64,000 nt of DNA from Aphelenchoides besseyi (lineage: Eukaryota; Nematoda; Chromadorea; Rhabditida; Aphelenchoididae), in contig JAMPIQ010000003.1 in assembly GCA_024699855.1 (NCBI GenBank), positions 6,696,001 through 6,760,000 on the forward strand, given 5' to 3'. Position numbers and translations under genes: made by a program. A model generated the notes under the pieces. The model was not told the origin of the DNA. It saw only the letters and a program-made list of their open reading frames with translations, and did no database searches. Position 1 is the stretch's first letter. Every line of letters begins with the position of its first letter. Shown here piece after piece: positions 25,209 to 35,411 of this stretch.

Positions 25209-26700
25209 ATGAACGAAGCTCAGCAGAATGTGACTGTCGAAAGCAAAGTCAACCCGAAAACTAAAAACGAGGTTTGTTCTCAGTTCTTCTAAACCTTCTG
25301 ACCATCAATTCAGAATTCTGTTCGACCGCGTACTCTTCAAAAGAAACCCATTCGACGTCGGAACGCTGAACGCGACATCAGTGCTGTGCCCCAGAAGCCC
25401 AAAGAACGCTCCACAGCTCAACAGAAACCTATTAAACCAACAGCTTCCAAAGAACAACAATCGAAAACTCAACGCTCAATTCGACGCACGTAAGTTTTGA
25501 TCGACCCAGTCAATCAGTGTTCGTGCTTTCAGTAGTGTCGAAAAGACTCAAAAAGAAACCACCGCTTCATTTGCTGCTCCAATTCAAAAGGTATCTGCTC
25601 CTAAATTCATTTCACAGATGTATTTTAGAAAGCGACCACCGCTCAAAATCGTCAGTCACGTTCACGTCGTCGTCGTCGTTCGAGTGATGAAACAGAAGAG
25701 GAAACAGTCACTGAATGTAGGGAAACCACATTCTGTCGATTCTTTTTGTTTTCAGCCATCAAGCGCAGTTTCAAGACAATTCGCCGTCGAAGCAAAGACA
25801 AGTTCACGAAAATGCGAGTGGTGATGAGTCGTCCGCTTCGTGAACGCGGAATGCAAAAGATGTTGGAACGCGTCAAGAATCGCGAACAAGCCAGTGAGGG
25901 AAATGCTCATTTGAAGGAAGGAGACGATCAGTTTCCACGACTCAAAACACATGCCCGAAAATTGACTGATGGATCACCAAAGAACTCGAAAGCATCACCG
26001 AAAACTGCTGACGAGAATACTACGCAGGTCAGTTGCTCAACATAGATGATGGCTGAACTGAACTTTCAGAAAAGCGCTTACGAAGAGAACTCAAAACACG
26101 AAAAAAAGTATCGATTCTTAACGCAGATGGACGACCGTTTTGGCAGCAAAAGAATAAAGGTGAACAACAAGCACTGATGGACGAAGAGGATATAACCGAC
26201 GATTCGTTGCCTATGAACGCATCGATCATCGTCGAGATCACTGCGGGAAACATCAAACTGACGGAAATGCCCAAAACTAAGTGAGTTTGTCTTCTACTTC
26301 TAACCGCTTTTTTGGGCTTCTACTGAACCCGTACGGCGACTTGAAAGTGATGAAGGCTCGTGATTCGGTTTTCTTCAACCACGAGATCCTCTTCAGGTTC
26401 TTTCGAACTTTCTTTCTTCACTGATTGACTTTCAGCAACACAGTTCGCTCGATGGTCAATTTGGCCGATGATGGCGAAACGAAGTCCGAATACCAAGTGA
26501 CCGAAACCCAAGATGAACCGAATCGAAAGCCTCTGACTATCACTGAGCCTGAGACCATCGTTTACTACGATTCTGATGGAACATACTATACGCTTCCAAT
26601 TAGTCCAGCAAAAAAAGAAATAAACAATCCTTTTTATTCAGACATAAATACGAACAAATTTACTACAAGAGATCTCATTGTTGGTTTTCGGACTTCTTGA
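25209..26700 (+). CDS. basic Arg/Lys/Gln-rich protein, frame interrupted
   Basis: Exons chain well from MNEAQQNVTVE through strongly basic segments (RSRRRRRSSDETEEE; IKRSFKTIRRRSKDKF) to NTTQ at about 26030. After the next intron the expected frame (KRLRRELKTRKKVS ... MDEEDITDDSLPM) is one base out of register. The sequence then continues through another intron to NTVRSMVNLADDGE and a Tyr-rich end at 26700. A one-base error in an A-run near 26070 or a real frameshift would explain this. The last 26 bases overlap the 3' end of the heat-shock gene on the other strand. No known domain; the composition suggests nucleic-acid or acidic-partner binding, which is only a guess. Confidence 0.5.
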
Positions 26701-27070
26701 AGGTGATTGGAATGGAATACTTCTTTGGTTCGTTCACGGCCGCCAACTTGTTTGCACAAACCACAATCTCTCCACGTTCGTTCAATTCGCAGCGAACAGA
26801 TTCACGATCCACGTCTTTGGGCAGTTGGATTGAACGTTTCAGAGAACGAGCGTAGTGTTCGTTACGACTGTTGAGCTTCTGTTCGGCTTCGATTACAATC
26901 ATATCGCCGTTGTGTTGAACGGAAATATCCGACGGTCGAAAGCCCTGGAAGTTGCAGGTGTATCGAAAGTCGCCGCTTTTGTCCACATCAGTGGTGCCCA
27001 TCGAACGTTCCATTCGTTGGATCGACGGCCACATATCGTCCAAAAGAGAGTCGAGAAGAATCAATGACAT
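26675..27070 (-). CDS. small heat-shock protein (alpha-crystallin/HSP20, hsp-16 type)
   Basis: Intronless, 131 residues. The start MSLILLDSLL was chosen because its context (GCTCTAAA before ATGTCATTG) is identical to that of the divergent partner at 27350. The alpha-crystallin domain runs from DFRYTCNFQGFRPSDI to IPITFKK, with the family motifs for beta strands (GDMIVIEAEQ; RSIQLPKDVD) and a conserved GEIVVCANK instead of the usual GVL. It is an ATP-independent holdase that binds unfolding proteins. It shares a 280-bp intergenic promoter with the plus-strand copy, as in Caenorhabditis hsp-16 pairs, with heat-shock elements between them. Confidence 0.9.
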   Translation of the reverse strand: MSLILLDSLLDDMWPSIQRMERSMGTTDVDKSGDFRYTCNFQGFRPSDISVQHNGDMIVIEAEQKLNSRNEHYARSLKRSIQLPKDVDRESVRCELNERGEIVVCANKLAAVNEPKKYSIPITFKKSENQQ

Positions 27071-27126
27071 TTTAGAGCTCAGAATTACCACAGGAATAAG
27101 CGTTGTTGTCCATTTCGTTTCAGTCG

Positions 27127-27135
27127 CCTTTTATA
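27127..27135 (-). promoter_or_regulatory. TATA box of minus-strand hsp gene
   Basis: TATAAAAGG on the minus strand, about 60 bases before the predicted start codon at 27070. This is a typical position for nematode heat-shock promoters. Confidence 0.6.
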
Positions 27136-27166
27136 CTCACGAAGAATGAGGGCGGAGAAGCGGCGG

Positions 27167-27174
27167 GAAATTTC
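27167..27174. promoter_or_regulatory. heat-shock element half (GAAnnTTC)
   Basis: GAAATTTC forms an inverted pair of heat-shock factor units between the divergent TATA boxes. It is a minimal two-unit site and supports the stronger three-unit element next to it. Confidence 0.5.
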
Positions 27175-27191
27175 AGCCGTTCGCTCGTCGC

Positions 27192-27204
27192 TTCCCGAAA
27201 GTTC
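27192..27204. promoter_or_regulatory. heat-shock element (TTCnnGAAnnTTC)
   Basis: TTCCCGAAAGTTC is a perfect three-unit HSF binding site in the centre of the intergenic region shared by the two hsp genes. It should drive both on heat stress. Confidence 0.7.
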
Positions 27205-27265
27205 AGCCACTTTCTCGGCGGTTCGCAGCTCTTCGCTCCTCTTCGCGACCACTCGAACTGGCGTG

Positions 27266-27273
27266 TATAAAGG
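27266..27273 (+). promoter_or_regulatory. TATA box of plus-strand hsp gene
   Basis: TATAAAGG about 77 bases before the ATG at 27350, with the heat-shock elements 60-100 bases further upstream. Confidence 0.6.
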
Positions 27274-27349
27274 AAGAGAGCGAAGAGAAAGCGAACAACA
27301 AACCGAAAAGTGAATTCAAGTATTCTTTCTGTACTTCTAGTGCTCTAAA

Positions 27350-27810
27350 ATGTCATTGCTTCCATTTGTCTTTGCTCACCCAATGGACGTCTATCGCCCT
27401 CGTCAACACTATCGTTCCTACAATCCATTCCACGAGTTGCACAGGTCGACTCGCTCATGAACTCTGCTCTCCGTTCCATGGACAACGAAATGGCCGCCGA
27501 TATTCGTTACAACGACAAGGGCGATCTCTCGCTTCAATGTCAAACTGCCGGATTCAAACCCGAGGAGTTGAGTGTGGATGTCGAAGGCGATCGTTTGACC
27601 GTGAAGGGAAAGCACGTGGAAAAGAAGGACGGCGAGAGTGTGGAACGTCATTTCACTCGTATGATTCGTTTGCCGAAGGAGTTGGATCAGAGCAAAATCA
27701 AGTGCGAATTGGACGATCGCGGTCAGTTGGTTGTTTCGGTTCCGCGTGTCGAACAGATCGAAGCTCCGAAACAAAACGTTCCGATCGAGATGAAGCCAAA
27801 GGACAAGTGA
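27350..27810 (+). CDS. small heat-shock protein (hsp-16 type), divergent partner, frame break near 27440
   Basis: Starts MSLLPFVFAHPMDVYRPR with HSP16-like N-terminus. The frame then closes at a TGA (near 27457), while the alpha-crystallin part (NSALRSMDNEMA ... SIKCELDDRGQLVVSVP ... IEMKPKDK) runs one base out of register. A single missing base around 27441-27446 restores VDSLMNSALRSM, typical of the family. The downstream alpha-crystallin domain is complete, with GQLVVSVP in the GVL position. So this is either a recent frameshift or an assembly error; I keep it as a gene. Polyadenylation-like AATAAA follows at about 27845. Confidence 0.75.
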
Positions 27811-27959
27811 TCTCACTTCTTCGTTGTCTGTAATTTGTTCTGATAAATAAACTTGTAATTTATACGTTAATGGCCACATTTGGTTGACTTAAATCGTCTG
27901 TTTATTTTGATCTCTCTATGTCGAACAATAGAAGTCTAGTGGATTTCTTGGCCTGTCAA

Positions 27960-29013
27960 TTACGGAAATAAGTCCGCTTGAACGTTTCCGTCAGCAGTTG
28001 GATGCAAATTTCCGTAGATTGCGTAGAAGTGAACCAAAGCATCCAAACTGCCAAAGAAATGAATCTCCGGATTCGCAGATTTGACGTAGTACTTGAACGA
28101 TCGTGACCCAGAAGCCGGATCGTTACACAACTTTCGAGCAATCGGGAAGTGCCTAAACAAGTGGTTGTGGAGCATAAACAAGCCTTAAAATGGCTTACAA
28201 ATGACTACCAGCGCTGGTGCAGTAGACGATGTAGAGAGTCAACTCGCTCTTAAGATCTTCGACTGAACGTAATTTCGATGGCACTTTGTGATAAACACGG
28301 AAACTTGTAGGTTTGTTGCATTGACGAGCGGCTTCACGTGATTTCATAATTCCAATGTAAAAATCAGCCAACGATTTGTTTCCACACGCAGCAGAAGTGA
28401 CGCGTTTGGAGTCCTTTCCACGAATAAACTTCTTCGGTGGTTGAGCGGCTTGGAAGTTTCTGAACTCGATGGTTAGCATCAGAGAGATAGGAACTAACCC
28501 GTTCATAACCTCAATGTTTTCGTAAATATTGTCCCTTGGAACTGACAGAAGACGACGATTAAACTCCGGAAATTGATTGTCTAGAATCGCCCAGTCAACT
28601 AAAAGTCCGATATTGAACTCACCATTGCGGTTTTTCCCATCGAAGACCAACGATTTGCGCTCCGGTCCACGACGATCAGATTGTTTCGCGCCTAGAAAGC
28701 TGTTGTCGTGAGGCACAGGAATCAACGGAAGCTGTGCCGATGCATTCAAGTTCGCGTATCCGTTTTCATCTTCCGAAGCAGCCGACGGCAACTTGAGCGA
28801 ATTGTTCGGCGTTGGAGCTGATGTCTCCTTCGACTTCAAACCCAAAACTCCCGTAGCTGCTTGATCTTGACGACGAACTTGAGCTTCGCGAATTCCTTTT
28901 TTGCATTGAGTTCCGTGAATGCAACAAATCAACGGCTTCTGACGATTGATTATTGCACCACCCGGCGAAATAGTCGATTCGGAAGATAAACCGCGACTCG
29001 CTTCTTTACCCAT
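27960..29013 (-). CDS. SH2-like adaptor with N-terminal myristoylation signal
   Basis: About 300 residues in four or five exons. The chosen start, MGKEASRG, gives a good myristoylation signal (Gly2, Ser6); the longer upstream frame has no joinable start. A linker with KKGIREAQVRRQ and Ser/Pro-rich parts leads to a C-terminal SH2-like domain (DFYIGIMKSREAARQC ... SFRVYHKV ... FKYYVKSANPEIHFFGSLDALVHFY). The usual FLVR arginine that grips phosphotyrosine appears replaced: the motif reads FRVY. It may bind lipids or unphosphorylated peptides, or use a different arginine. The protein should sit at a membrane. No ortholog is recognised. Introns near 28190, 28500 and 28610-28650 are inferred. Confidence 0.65.
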
Positions 29014-29525
29014 TCGTAGACCTTTGGCTTTGTAGTTGTAAGACACTGAAAAGACCAACATTGAACGTATGAATTTAAACTTACTTTGAAACAAACGAAG
29101 GAACTAGCGACTGCGTCTGACAGCCAATTGAAGACCAAATGATTAGTGCAGCAGAATGTCGACTATGAAGTTTATGTAAAGTTTCAATCAACAGCTGTTT
29201 GACAAACGGTGCTTCTGTTGTTTATCGGATGGCCATCAGATTAAGCGCATAGACAAGAGAGTGGTGATTGCATATCAATTTAAACGGTAACATCAGTGTG
29301 TTATTCTTTCCTTTAATTACTCCTCAGTCATTTAGTGCAATTAAAAGTGTTACTTATTATTGGTTTGGCGAAGTTATGAAAAGTTCAAAACCATCTGAAC
29401 AACTTGCCGTTGAAATATGACCGGAAAGAACGCTCACTTTACGACGCATCTAATTTCAACTTTCAAATTCTTCTCATTTCTGTAGTGGTGCTTTCTGAAA
29501 GTTGGTTTGATTTCAACGTTACGCA
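29014..29525. other. intergenic between two divergent genes
   Basis: AT-rich. It holds the 5' regions of the minus-strand SH2-like adaptor and the plus-strand Lys/Ser-rich membrane protein. An untranslated first exon of the adaptor may lie at 29080-29140, where a GT-AG intron with a TTTTCAG acceptor can be drawn, but its frame does not join. Nothing else is recognised. Confidence 0.4.
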
Positions 29526-31137
29526 ATGATTTACGAAGTTTTGGGATCTATTTCGGCAGCAGTTTTGTTCTATTTTTTGGAGTTGGTAAGTCAATGGGCA
29601 CAACGATCGTATTCCTCGATCTGTTTCAGCGTCAATCGACAATCTCAGCGGACGGATTTTACGAAGACACTTCCTCATCTGTCGAATCCTTGATACGAAA
29701 GATACCGAAAGTGACCAAATCGAAGCTGAGAACAAACAAGAAAGTAGAGCAGTTGTACACGTCGAGTCCGGTACGAGCTGTGGGTTTTAATTCGTAAAGA
29801 AGTTATTGTGCTTTAGGCGCATGACTCCAAGTCGTTGCCAAATTTTGACGAGAAGAAGAAGAAAAGCAGTTTGTTGTCGGATGAACCGATTTGTGGTAAA
29901 TGCATGAACGTTGGCGTTCCGATTGAAACTTGCAACAAATGCATTAACGTCCAAATAAAACCGTCCGTCGTAAAAGAACTCGACAAAAATATCATTGAGA
30001 AATCTAAGCCAAGTAACAAAGAGGAGGCGATTGTTCAACCACCGGCATCGTTAAACAAAGAAGCAAAATCGAAAGTGAAAGTTGCAACAATCATCCCGCA
30101 AGCTCTTGAGGTTCGAAAACCAGGTTTGAATGAGCAGAAAGTCAATGTTAAGACGATCGAACCAAAACCAATAGTAAGTAGAATCACAACACTCTGATTA
30201 TGTCTTTTGGGTTGTTCAACCAAAGACGACAACAACTTCGAAAAAGGAAACCGAGAGTTCGGTAATCACTTAGATAATAACCACGTTAAATACAATTTTC
30301 AGACAAAACAAGAAGTTTTTTCAAACTCCCTATCTTCGAAACATCAAAACGAGATGATTCGTTTGCCAGACAAGACAAGAAGCTCAGCGAGTTCATCTGC
30401 CAAGAAAATTACCAAAAAGGAAGTTCCGGAGAAGAAAGTCAGTGAGAAAAAGCAAAAGGTTTTTAGTAATTTGGAACCTTAATCCCTGTTATTATAGTCA
30501 AAACCAAAAGTGTCCAAATCATCGAAAAGTTCGAAAGTGAAGTTGCCGTCTGAAAAGTCAAAGAATAAGCCGACGTTTCCGAAATCACCGAAACCCGCTG
30601 CTCAGAAATCGAGTAAGAAGGTCAAGAGTGAGTCTGTCAAGGCAAGCACTAGCCGATTGAAGTCTCGCAAAGCGGTCGAAAAGAAGAAGACAAGTCAATC
30701 TAAGAAGTCGACTTCCAGCAATGTTCCAGCAAAAGTTAAAAAACAAGTCAAATTTACAAAAGGAAAATCACCTGCTGTTAAAAGCACTAAATCGGCAACG
30801 AAATTAGCCACCTCGACAGGTTCAGTTGTCTCGCAGAAAAAGTAAGTCGCCTCAAGGATTCAGTTTACAACTTTTAGGTCTACTGAACCTAAAGCGACGA
30901 CAAGCACTAGGTTGAATAATGAAAAGAAAAAACACAAGAAGAACAAATCTCAACCGAAAGAATCAAAGAAACAACTAGAGAGTGGGAAGTCGTCTACGCT
31001 TAAAAGTTCGCTCAAATGACTTGCGACACTTAATTCTTCATTTAGAGGCTGGTACTCCTGCTGAGAAAAAACACAAGAAGAAAACCAAGAAACAAAAACG
31101 TACAAAAACCGATCGCTCAAATCCGAAAAATGAATGA
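29526..31137 (+). CDS. single-pass membrane protein with CxxC pair and very Lys/Ser-rich tail
   Basis: At least eight exons give about 430 residues. The N-terminal helix (VLGSISAAVLFYFLEL) anchors it. A short region contains two CxxC knuckles (CGKCMNVG ... CNKCINV, near residue 90) that could bind a metal. The remaining 300 residues are Lys/Ser/Pro-rich (SKSSKSSKVKLPSEKSK, KKVKSESVKAS), ending KKHKKKTKKQKRTK. All introns are about 36-50 nt and keep frame, including one at 31011-31050 that skips a TGA. Low-complexity basic tails of this sort bind nucleic acids or acidic proteins, or lie next to the nuclear envelope or chromatin, but no family is recognised. Confidence 0.65.
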
Positions 31138-32095
31138 ACTTTGCCAATGAACTGTGTTATCACTTTGAAGGAAGCAATAAAGCCTTGACAAGAACATATT
31201 CCATCAGTGGAAATGAGAGAACGGGCTGACCGTTTCTTGAAGAACAAAAAAGGTCACAGAAGGGACAAGAGATCATGTGTTCTTTGCGCTCTCGTCGTTG
31301 TCTTGAGTTAGTAATAAGTCGGTCGCGTTGTTAAGGTCTTCTATAAAACCGACGTGCTTCAACCTTCTTCTGTCAGCATGTAAAGCACCTACATGTTGAT
31401 AGGTGGCTAACTTCTTTCGAAGTTATGACAATCTTTTTGCTTAAACGTTCTAGGCCTCGTTGTTTCGTAGCTAATTGAGATTCAGTCAAATTGCTAAACA
31501 CTGATTTGACGGATAAAATTTGTGTTTTTTTTTGTGCGATTGGGCAAAATGAGCATGATATTCAAAATCAGTGTAAAATTGCGCGTAGACTGATATATAA
31601 TTCAGCCAAAACTGGCCAAGACCACTCAGGGTCTCTTCTTGTCGGTGCTCAGTTTGCAAGATCTCATCTGTTCTATTCGCTTTTGACATTACAAACGGAA
31701 TGTCTACGATTTGTTTATCCACAGATCCCTAAACGTGTATCGCATTTTCTGTGAACCAGCAGATAACTTCTCCGCTTAGTTACGATAAGTTGATTTGGTT
31801 ATGATTAATCTTTAACATCTTGTGCAAAGAAAAAAAGGAAAAGATGTTGAATGATAAGCGCAAATAACTAGTGATGCATTTCATTCGCAATTTCAGATCG
31901 AAATCAATTTGCAAGCATCGAAACAACAAACGATTTTGCAAGTCGAGAACGCTGAAGAAACCGAGTGGACAATCAACTAAAATAGTCGAAGCAGATGTAC
32001 GAATCATTTGAATTTTTATCGTAATAACAAAATTTGTCTTATTACCCGTAAGTATGCTTTTCTTCTATTAACAATATTCAACAATAGTAGTTTGT
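31138..32095. other. intergenic, nothing recognised
   Basis: AT-rich spacer between the Lys/Ser-rich gene (plus) and the chemoreceptor gene (minus), so it holds two 3' UTRs. The ORFs are short and carry no domain signals. Confidence 0.5.
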
Positions 32096-33450
32096 TTAGA
32101 ATGCTTTTGACGGTTGTTTTCTCCAAGCTCGTTCATAAGTTCGAAAGTAAATCTGATTAACTGCCTCTGGGGAGTAGCAACTGATCACAGCTTTTCGACT
32201 TCTTCTGCGTCTTTGCGTTGCAGTGCAGAAAAGTATGATCGCCATCAATATAATGCTCTAAAAATACTCGATAATTAAAGAATATGAATTCAAACAACTT
32301 CAATTCCAATACTCGAGTACAAGATGTGCAGGTAGATAATCCACGATATCGAAAGAAATGTTTGACATCGAACCAAGTAATGACAAGCCATTTCTAACAA
32401 CGTAAAAATCAACTCGACCAACAGAATGATATTAACCACAGTTGTCATATTCAGATTTTCGGAAGACTGATAGCGTTCGCTTAACGTAACATCCCAACTT
32501 TCAGAAGCCGTATTGTTGTTGTTATACGTTGGCTTCAGATTGTCGTGAATCTCTTTTGTAACACGTGGTAGCATAATCAGCGCAGATACAACAAGGATCG
32601 TATTCACAACTCCAATTACGAACCCAATAAAATGATAAAGTTCAGGAACATGAACCAGATAGAATGTTAGTACACCAACTGACCACTAAAATCACAATAT
32701 GAAAACTTATATTCAGTTTGAAAATACTTGTATTATCACAAGAAAAATTCCTGTTCTTGGAATCTTCGAATCGATCTTTTCGTATTCTGCTACTCGAATA
32801 GTGGCAACACATCGCTCAAGTACCAAAACATTCATGTTGTAAATGCTGGCAAATGCTCCTACAATACATTCAAATTTGGCCATTTAGATAAACGTTACCC
32901 GAATCAGATATCCACACTGAGACGTGTGTGTAAGAGACCAACGGAGCATCGTAGAAGAACAGAACGCAATGATATGACTGACCCAATGAACTTATCCAAT
33001 ATATCAACGGTAAGTGCATTAAAAGTATTTTTAGATTCAGATGAATTCCCTAAACATTCGATTAGTGCAATCAAGTCGAAATCTCTATTACCCGTCTACA
33101 AATTAATACCCAATACGGAACAATGAAGAAAACGTAAGAAGCATTGAATATGAGATGAAGTTTCAACACTTGAGCGACAACTTCGTTTTCTTCTGCCGTT
33201 AAATTCGAATTGAAATACGACATGGAAAGTAGATGTTGTTGTTTTCTGCAATAGGACACAAATTTGACTGCGTCGAAAAAACACGTAATCGCAAAACAAC
33301 ACTGTTAAGTCTAATGGTGTTAATTTCACACATGTGAGTAACAGAAGCAAAAAAACTGTCGACTTCACCAGGAATGAACTGCAAAAACGGCAGGTGCAAT
33401 CAATTAACAACATACAATATGACGACACTCAAAGAATTATGTTTTCTCAT
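32096..33450 (-). CDS. seven-helix chemoreceptor, SRE-like
   Basis: About 380 residues in roughly seven exons, MRKHNSLSVV to RKQPSKAF. Seven hydrophobic segments are seen, including ASYVFFIVPYWVLI, LKILLMHLPLIYWI, VGVLTFYLVHVPEL and SIILMAIILFCTA. The segment LVLERCVATIRVAEYEK after helix 3 and the C-terminal VNQIYFRTYERAW match the pattern of nematode SRE-type serpentine receptors. Such receptors sit on sensory cilia and detect odours or pheromones, coupling to G proteins. This gene is one of the main reasons to call the genome nematode. It appears intact despite short exons; the second exon junctions near 33260-33290 are the least certain. Confidence 0.72.
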
Positions 33451-34390
33451 TATCTGGAAATAGGAAGTGACGATCTTTAACATCAGAAAACATTAATTTC
33501 TTAAACTCTGTCTACAATCATCGGAAACAAGTTGCCGAAGGATTTGAAGAACTTTCAAACAAGATCTTTAAAGACGATTTTCATTATTGCCATCGGAAGC
33601 TTTTTTACAAGAATCAGAATAACAGAAAAGAACGACAAATTTTGGTCGACTACTCAGTTTCCCTTTTTAGAGTACAATTTGATACTTTTTTGAGTAATCA
33701 CATTTTTGAGCGTGTGCACTAATAAGATTCTAGTAAACTGAATTGAACTGTCGTGCATGACGTGATCGCAATAACTGAACTAATTCTAACAGGGAATTTG
33801 AAAGCGTTTGGCATAGAAAACAGCTCATAGGCTTATAGGTACAGGGAAGATGCAAATCTTGATGGATCGTATAAGAACACTAAGAAGTAATTACCTATTC
33901 TCGTGTTCTGATCTAATAAAGATGTAAGTTCATTGCCTAAGTGCTTATAGTTTTATTGCTATTCTGATGGCATTAAACTTTGCGCTTCTGATCTTACAAG
34001 GTTCTGAAGCTCATCAACGAGGGTTTTAACCTTGGCTAGTTAGAATCTTTAACTGTGATACTGTAGTTCTGTCAAGTTATTTTACCTTTCACTACTCTCT
34101 GTTATTATGCAACTTTTGTGTTAATTCACTTGTTGCGTATTCGTCATCCTACATAAACCTTATACGTTCGGTTTATCAATCTAAACTTAAGGTTTAACAA
34201 CAAAACTTGTGTCCAATTAAATCAAAAATGTTCTCGGTCCTGTTCCCAAATAGTTTTTGACGTAAACAACTCGTGTAATTGTATTGCACAACCAACAATT
34301 AGTCGTAAGCACAAGAATACAAGCTACTAAACGACTTAAATTAACAAATTGATTGTTCAGAGTTGAAATTTTATTCGTCCATCTCGTCAA
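33451..34390. other. intergenic, nothing recognised
   Basis: AT-rich stretch between the 5' end of the chemoreceptor and the 3' end of the MARCH gene (both minus). It should hold the chemoreceptor promoter. I see no long ORF, RNA gene or repeat in it. Confidence 0.5.
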
Positions 34391-35022
34391 TTATTGATGA
34401 TCTGGTTGATTGGATTCGCGGTCTGAAAATTGAAATTTCCATTCGTAGTCGCTGTTATCGTCGATCCACTTGTCGTAGAGCTCAGTAATGCGAACGGAGT
34501 AGTAAACCATATTGAAGAACAACGACATCCACCAGATATACGCGATACGATGAGAAGCGAAAGTTCGACAGAGTTCGAAGTGCATCTCCGTGAATCCTAT
34601 TCTGAAAGCAAATCGATTAACAGCACGATAGCTGTTCGTACGTCAACAAAGCGTAGAAAATGCGGAGATTGAAAATCAACCAAAGCCAACAACAAGTGAA
34701 ATCAATTTGATCTTCGAACTCCTCACTTAATGGTTTCGGCCAACTCCATTGGTTCCACGAGCGCAGTTTACTACCGAGAACAACATACGATGTTTGGCAA
34801 AGGTCACATTTCTAAAGAATTATAAATCAAAAGGTACAATCAAACCTTCTTGTTGGATGCACGAAGCCACTTCACAGCACAAGAACGATGAATGTATTGT
34901 TGAGTTCCGCTGCAACGACACGGACGAACCATTTCGCGTGGTTCGGTCTCTTCCATACAAATACGACAGATCGGGATTTCATCACTCAGAAGCGCAGTTC
35001 GAATCGAATCTGATCGTGACAT
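34391..35022 (-). CDS. MARCH-type membrane RING-CH E3 ubiquitin ligase
   Basis: Three exons give about 185 residues. The RING-CH (RINGv) domain is complete: CRICMEETEPREMVRPCRC, then HRSCAVKWLRAS, then CDLCQTSY, in the C4HC3 order. Two membrane helices follow (CCWLWLIFNLRIFYALL and YIWWMSLFFNMVYYS) and a short acidic tail. MARCH proteins add ubiquitin to membrane proteins and send them for endocytosis or degradation in the endosome/ER. The last intron (about 34600-34640) replaces a stop in the unspliced reading. The exact human counterpart (MARCH2/3-like by size) is not determined. Confidence 0.85.
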
Positions 35023-35411
35023 GGAAGCGAGAAATAGTTCAGAACAAGTGAGTGAATTTGATTAACCTTCCACATACCGAGCAATTTGCATTTTACAGAA
35101 ATTTTGCATACCCCAAAAATAAGCGCTTTCGAGAGACTAACGATCAATGTTTGTGTTTATGTTAACAACCGTATTAAGGTTTTTGATTGGGTTTATTGCC
35201 GTTAGAAAGTGCTAACGTCCGACCACGATTCTTTTTGCTTGTGAAAATGAGAGCGGACGCAACGCAGTTTTGTTGCACTTCTGTGGTCAATACCTCAACA
35301 AACTGCTTGTTTGACTGCCGTTTATTAATTAAAATTCTTCAACGTTCTTCTTCTCCCATCGATGTGTGTTTTTGGTATTTGACGTTTACGTATTTTAGTT
35401 GGTGATCGTCG
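35023..35411. other. bidirectional spacer between MARCH gene and mut-7
   Basis: Head-to-head interval of about 390 bases between the MARCH start (minus) and the mut-7 start (plus). It presumably holds both promoters. No TATA box or repeat stands out. Confidence 0.5.
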
